37,047 nucleotides of DNA from an uncultured Flavobacteriaceae bacterium. GTDB taxonomy: Bacteria > Bacteroidota > Bacteroidia > Flavobacteriales > Flavobacteriaceae. Below the pieces are notes generated by a model. It did no database searches, was not told where the DNA came from, and saw nothing but the letters and a program-made list of their open reading frames with translations. Of the stretch, positions 33,822-37,047 are shown one piece after another. The stretch's first letter is position 1; every line of letters starts with the position of its first letter. Location: positions 1 to 37,047 of the forward strand of contig CALIIC010000017.1 of the NCBI GenBank assembly GCA_938020445.1, given 5' to 3'. Both the position numbers and the translations under genes were made by a program.

Positions 33822-34658
33822 TTATTCCGGAATGTTTTTCAATAATTCCGCGATGTTTGGCTCAATTTCTCCAATGAATTTTAGTTCAGATGCTTTTTTG
33901 TTTGTTAGCATTTGATAAAAAACACATGCATTTATAAATGCTCCGTATTTGTTCGGATGAATATCGTCTTCATAAACATTGATATCTGGATATTCAGTCA
34001 ATATTTCATAAACCTTATTCCCATTCTCAGATGTTATGAGGTCATGTTTTTCAGCCACTGAATCATATGATTCATTGATTAATTTAATTTCTTGTTCCAG
34101 GCTCTCTATTTCTGGTGAACAATACGTGTCATTTTCCAATGAACTATTAATGGACCATTTGGAATAACAGTACTGTTTTGGGTATTCCTCTTTTGAAGGC
34201 CAAGTTTTAAATAAAATAAACTTGCAATCTTGATTTGAAATTCGATTTTTTATTTGGGCAATTGCAGTTTCTACTCGATATTTTTTGGTCTCAGGAATTA
34301 AAAGCCTAACAGTCCCTTCTTGAAGAATTACAATATCCCAGTCCTTTTCTGACAACTTAATTTCTGTTTTGGTTTTTTCTCCTTCTCTTTTTTGTCGAGT
34401 ATTAATGCTATTTTCGGTTCGTGATTCGATTATGTTGTTCAAATGCCCAAACAATGACATACCAGGAAATGTACTATGCTCAATTCTAAAATTCGAGTTG
34501 GTCTCGTTCACCATCTTTTGTAAAGTTTCAGGCATATCATGGTAATAGGTTAAACTATTGCCAATGAATAGGACATTTATTTTTTCTGTTCCTTTTATGT
34601 CTTGAGATTTAGAATTAAGAGAAACAAGTATTAAAAATATGAGTAGAACATTTTTCAT
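33822..34658 (-). CDS. SGNH/GDSL-family hydrolase, exported
   Basis: The protein has 278 residues with a signal peptide (VLLIFLILVSLNSKSQ). Block I is VLFIGNSLTYY (catalytic Ser in GNS), block III-like residues are in DIVILQEGT, and block V is DDIHPNKYG (Asp-x-x-His), so the triad looks intact. SGNH enzymes remove acetyl or acyl groups from sugars, lipids or peptidoglycan; the substrate is unknown. The middle carries an insertion (about 85-105, REGEKTKTEIKLSEKD) and long helical stretches. It is flanked on both sides by hairpin-bearing intergenic repeats. Confidence 0.75.
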   Translation of the reverse strand: MKNVLLIFLILVSLNSKSQDIKGTEKINVLFIGNSLTYYHDMPETLQKMVNETNSNFRIEHSTFPGMSLFGHLNNIIESRTENSINTRQKREGEKTKTEIKLSEKDWDIVILQEGTVRLLIPETKKYRVETAIAQIKNRISNQDCKFILFKTWPSKEEYPKQYCYSKWSINSSLENDTYCSPEIESLEQEIKLINESYDSVAEKHDLITSENGNKVYEILTEYPDINVYEDDIHPNKYGAFINACVFYQMLTNKKASELKFIGEIEPNIAELLKNIPE

Positions 34659-34905
34659 AAATTATAGGTAACGCCTGGGTTAAGACTAGTGCGACGCAGC
34701 AATCCGACCTATTTGCGGCTGCTCGCTAAGCAAGAGCTTTGTTTTTCTTTTTTATTTAATGTCAAATCTAAAAGATTTGGTGGTGTTTGTTGCTATTCCG
34801 GGTTTATATCTTAAGCAGCTAAGCCCGAATTGATTTAAGGTCTTGTTGTCATTGGTTTTTAGTCCGTATTCTCTCGTAATTAGGTCCTTTTTTTATTTAC
34901 AACTT
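34659..34905 (-). repeat. Intergenic repeat region, element 34.7
   Basis: On the - strand it runs from CAATGACAACAAGACC to CCAGGCGTTACCTATAATTT immediately before the SGNH start, again an AACAA ... CGTTACC arrangement. It contains a GTCAAATCTAAAAGATTTGG hairpin (34761-34780) homologous to that at 33723. Confidence 0.45.
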
Positions 34906-35352
34906 CTAGTTTGCTTGCCCGAAAAGATTTTTTTGTTGTATTACATCTACTCGAGAAATCTTACCTTCTTTATCGAAGGTGAAAATCTCAACTACTGAGC
35001 TTCCTTCTTTTCTGTCAGGGGTTAGCCAAACCTTGTCATGCATAATAAGCCTATTGTCTATTTCGGCCAAGTGTTGTATTTCATTTCTAACTTCTGGGTG
35101 ATTTTTAAGATGCGCTGCTCGATTCTTATATAAAGCTTCGGCACCATCGACCCTTAGTTCAAAATTTCCCTCTTCGCTATACATATAAACTTTTACATCC
35201 TTGCTGAAATTAGCAACATACATCTTGGCGTCTTTTTTGTTTACTGCTTTCACAATACTTTTAGCTCTATCTGACTTTGACACCTCTTGAGACCTTGACA
35301 GTATCGGAAACAATGCTATCATAACTATGATTAAGAAATTTATTTTTTTCAT
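34906..35352 (-). CDS. Secreted SnoaL-like/NTF2-fold (DUF4440-type) protein
   Basis: The protein has 148 residues with a signal peptide (INFLIIVMIALFPILSRSQ). The mature part is an NTF2-like domain: RAKSIVKAVNKKDAKMYVANFSKDVKVYMY, a GNFELRVDGAEALYKNRAAHL helix, and a beta sheet ending EIFTFDKEGKISRVDVIQQKNLFG, typical of SnoaL-like proteins with a predicted ligand pocket. Substrate unknown. Its 5' side is the 35.4-35.6 kb repeat. Confidence 0.75.
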   Translation of the reverse strand: MKKINFLIIVMIALFPILSRSQEVSKSDRAKSIVKAVNKKDAKMYVANFSKDVKVYMYSEEGNFELRVDGAEALYKNRAAHLKNHPEVRNEIQHLAEIDNRLIMHDKVWLTPDRKEGSSVVEIFTFDKEGKISRVDVIQQKNLFGQAN

Positions 35353-35781
35353 TTTATCGATTTTTCAAAATTAATGACATCGGTTGGACTATGATCCGTA
35401 CAGGAGTAAACTGGCGTTCGCTTTCCGCCACGCACATAGCAAAGTCTTATTGTTTTGTTTTTTCTTTGTCCCGCTAAAAAGCAAAATCCCATCCAGATAG
35501 CTATCGGAATTGTGAACTTTATAAAAATACGTAAACCCTGCGATTGATCCCTAAGTCCATATTGTTTATAGAAGGTTTTGTTATCTTCTGTAGCGACACC
35601 CATGCGTAGGCATGGAAAATTGCGTTTTCATTTTTCTCCGTCTGATTAAAGTCCATCTGCGAAAACTAGCTAATTCACTTCGTGTAAAAAGTTCTTTGAT
35701 CGCCTAATTTAAAATTTTTCGTAATAAAGTGTCATATTTTAAAGATTTCGGTAACTAAAATAGTAGAGAGAAGTTTTAACA
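35353..35781. repeat. Intergenic region with dispersed repeat, copy 2 (35431-35570)
   Basis: It separates the SnoaL-like gene and the divergent sigma factor gene. Positions 35431-35570 are homologous to 23043-23180, including ATAAAAATACGTAAACCCTG at 35521-35540. The region must also carry the sigma factor gene promoter; no consensus box was found. An 84-codon open frame across this repeat is rejected as coding. Confidence 0.6.
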
Positions 35782-36297
35782 ATGAAAAAAGAAGAGGAAA
35801 CTGTATTTCTAAAAGCTCTGGAACAAAATCAAGAAAAACTATTTAGGATTTGCTCGATTTATTCTAAAGATGATGAAGACGCCAAAGACCTTTTTCAAGA
35901 GGTTTTGGTTCATGTTTGGAGGTCGATGAGCACATTTAAAGCTAATTCTGGTATTGGCACTTGGATGTTCAGAATTGCTTTAAATGTTTGCCTTCGTTTT
36001 AAGTCTAAGCATACTAAGAATCAAAATCGTTTAATACGATTAGATACTGTTACTCTTACCCATATTGGTTCGGTCGAAAATAACGAAGTGGTAAACAAAA
36101 AACTCAATAGTTTAAGAAAATGTTTGAAAGAATTGAACGAAGCGGATAAGGCAATAGTTGCGCTTTACTTGGAAGGGATAGCTTATAAGGACATTTCAAT
36201 TATTCTTGGGTTATCTGAAAACCACGTAGCTGTAAAAATCAAACGGATCAAGTCAAAATTGTTGAATTGTATAAATAAAGATTATGGTGGAAGATGA
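35782..36297 (+). CDS. ECF-type RNA polymerase sigma factor
   Basis: The protein has 171 residues. Region 2 is in EDAKDLFQEVLVHVWRSMSTFKANSGIGTWMFRIALNVCLRF, including the typical DLFQE and W-x-x-RIA-x-N motifs. Region 4, a helix-turn-helix, is YKDISIILGLSENHVAVKIKRIKSKL. It would direct RNA polymerase to a specific stress-type regulon. It overlaps the start of the next gene by 14 bp, a strong sign of co-translation. No FecR-type anti-sigma is nearby; the downstream membrane protein is the candidate regulator. Confidence 0.9.
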   Translation: MKKEEETVFLKALEQNQEKLFRICSIYSKDDEDAKDLFQEVLVHVWRSMSTFKANSGIGTWMFRIALNVCLRFKSKHTKNQNRLIRLDTVTLTHIGSVENNEVVNKKLNSLRKCLKELNEADKAIVALYLEGIAYKDISIILGLSENHVAVKIKRIKSKLLNCINKDYGGR

Positions 36298-36874
36298 ACT
36301 GATTAAAATTTGGCAATCGTCGAGTAATCAAGAACGTGTAAAATTTGAGAAATCTAAATTGATGATAGAATTACAATCAAGTTTAGGTCGTTTACATCGT
36401 TGGTGGAAGTATATGGAACGTGTAAATGTTATTTCTGGATGGGTAACTGTTTTGGGATTTATTCCTGGTATTATTTGGGTGCCCTATGCTTCCATGAAAA
36501 TTGGGTCGGCACTAATAATGGTTTGGGCAATATATATAGGAACGAGAGGGAAAAGTGTTAAAAAATTCAAGCCGAACGACCTAGAAGAGAATTACTTACA
36601 ATATTTAGAAAAGACTAGAACCTATCTTCTTGCCCAAAAACGATTTTTTGAAACTTCATTGAATTGGCGTGTTCTAACTATTTATCCGATACTTATTTTA
36701 TTCTTTGCTGATATTTGGGATAAACCTTTAGCGCGATACGTATCAGTTTCATCATTTTTGGCTTTGGTAGGAATTGGTATCTATGAAAACTATCGAAGCA
36801 AAAAAAGAGTGAAAAATGAGATTAAACCAAGGATAGCTAGAATTGATGAATTAATAGAAAAATTAGAGGAATAG
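36284..36874 (+). CDS. Membrane protein, putative partner (anti-sigma-like) of the ECF sigma factor
   Basis: The protein has 196 residues. A 40-residue cytoplasmic-looking N-terminus (EDELIKIWQSSSNQERVKFEKSKLMIELQSSL) is followed by four membrane spans: near 48-66 (VISGWVTVLGFIPGIIWVPY), 70-85 (IGSALIMVWAIYIGTR), 129-146 (VLTIYPILILFFADIW) and 153-172 (YVSVSSFLALVGIGIYENY), and a charged C-terminal helix. It has no known anti-sigma domain (no RskA, FecR or ZAS motif). The 14-bp overlap with the sigma factor gene supports a functional link; an anti-sigma role is inferred from this arrangement only. Confidence 0.65.
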   Translation: MVEDELIKIWQSSSNQERVKFEKSKLMIELQSSLGRLHRWWKYMERVNVISGWVTVLGFIPGIIWVPYASMKIGSALIMVWAIYIGTRGKSVKKFKPNDLEENYLQYLEKTRTYLLAQKRFFETSLNWRVLTIYPILILFFADIWDKPLARYVSVSSFLALVGIGIYENYRSKKRVKNEIKPRIARIDELIEKLEE

Positions 36875-36905
36875 TGGCTGAAATAACTTTTCGGGCTATT
36901 GAAGA

Positions 36906-36927
36906 TAACGGCAGTCTGTCTCAAAAC
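36906..36927 (+). repeat. Shared 22-mer, copy 2 (element end)
   Basis: TAACGGCAGTCTGTCT (36906-36921), a variable base, then AAAAC; 21 of 22 identical to 29584-29605. Here it follows a + strand gene, so it is a left end. The same sequence being a right end (reverse complement) at 29584 shows that the two ends of these elements are complementary. Confidence 0.7.
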
Positions 36928-36947
36928 CACCTGTTTCGAGGCTTAAA

Positions 36948-37047
36948 TTAGTTGTTTTTTGTGATTTAGCGACTTTTCGCTCCAGAACTTACCGTTCAAC
37001 GGATATTCCCTAGTATGCCGTACAATTTCTTTCACGATGCCATAGCC
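36948..37047 (-). CDS. Possible C-terminal fragment of a - strand gene (cut by window edge)
   Basis: On the - strand, the only frame open to the window edge reads GYGIVKEIVRHTREYPLNG and then KFWSEKSLNHKKQLI before a TAA stop at 36950-36948. Thirty-odd codons are too few to identify it, and it may be chance. Confidence 0.3.

Noticed and set aside
35349..35603. 84-codon open frame on the - strand overlapping the secreted SnoaL-like gene by four bases
   Set aside because: Its DNA is the second copy of the intergenic repeat also found at 23043-23180, where the frame is broken by stops and indels. The overlap with the next start is therefore coincidental.
1..37047. CRISPR arrays, tRNA or rRNA genes, transposases, integrase
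   Set aside because: No spaced short direct repeats, cloverleaf structures or recombinase motifs were recognised by eye. The absence of an integrase is why the attC-like idea is kept as a hypothesis only.

Overview
The window looks like chromosomal DNA of a marine-type Bacteroidetes, most likely a Flavobacteriaceae member. This is inferred from AT-rich DNA, genes with little Shine-Dalgarno signal, a TAnnTTTG-type promoter element, many SPII lipoproteins, a CarboxypepD_reg-like protein and flavobacterial gene families. No rRNA, tRNA, CRISPR array, transposase or site-specific recombinase was found.

Layout. (1) Positions 1-11 kb are all on the + strand. They hold the end of an amidohydrolase, a small membrane protein, a lipoprotein with an M28 peptidase, a Tat-type MGH1/GH63-like glycoside hydrolase, an S41 peptidase, an adenine deaminase-type gene, a short Imm35/YrhB-like gene, a DinB-family protein and a large GH113-like protein. 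An S15 peptidase (- strand) closes this block. (2) Positions 13.5-30.2 kb are, after one + strand CarboxypepD_reg protein, a long run of unrelated, mostly small - strand genes: GNAT, amidohydrolase, Crp/Fnr and AraC regulators, beta-lactamase-fold hydrolase, M23 lipoprotein, ANT(6)-like nucleotidyltransferase, alpha/beta hydrolase, VOC lipoprotein, DUF1801, SnoaL-like and orphan lipoproteins. Palindromic, repeat-bearing intergenic stretches separate most of them. (3) Positions 30.3-33.5 kb hold a translationally coupled NCS1-type permease and mannitol dehydrogenase-family gene. (4) Positions 33.8-37 kb hold an SGNH hydrolase, a secreted SnoaL-like protein, more intergenic repeats, and a + strand ECF sigma factor overlapping a membrane protein gene.

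How the genes work together. The left block is mainly exported peptidases and glycosidases plus purine salvage. In the middle, four regulators (two Crp/Fnr, two AraC) are each followed on the same strand, within about 70-85 bp, by a likely target gene. Two of these gaps hold a palindrome suited to the upstream Crp/Fnr protein.

Most notable signals: a perfect 39-bp duplication of the adenine deaminase 3' end around a tiny Imm35-like gene; a set of dispersed intergenic elements with complementary, attC-like ends and no integrase in view; the two Crp/Fnr operator candidates; and a GH113-like catalytic domain fused to what looks like a degenerate peptidase domain. All functions are read from sequence motifs without database searches.
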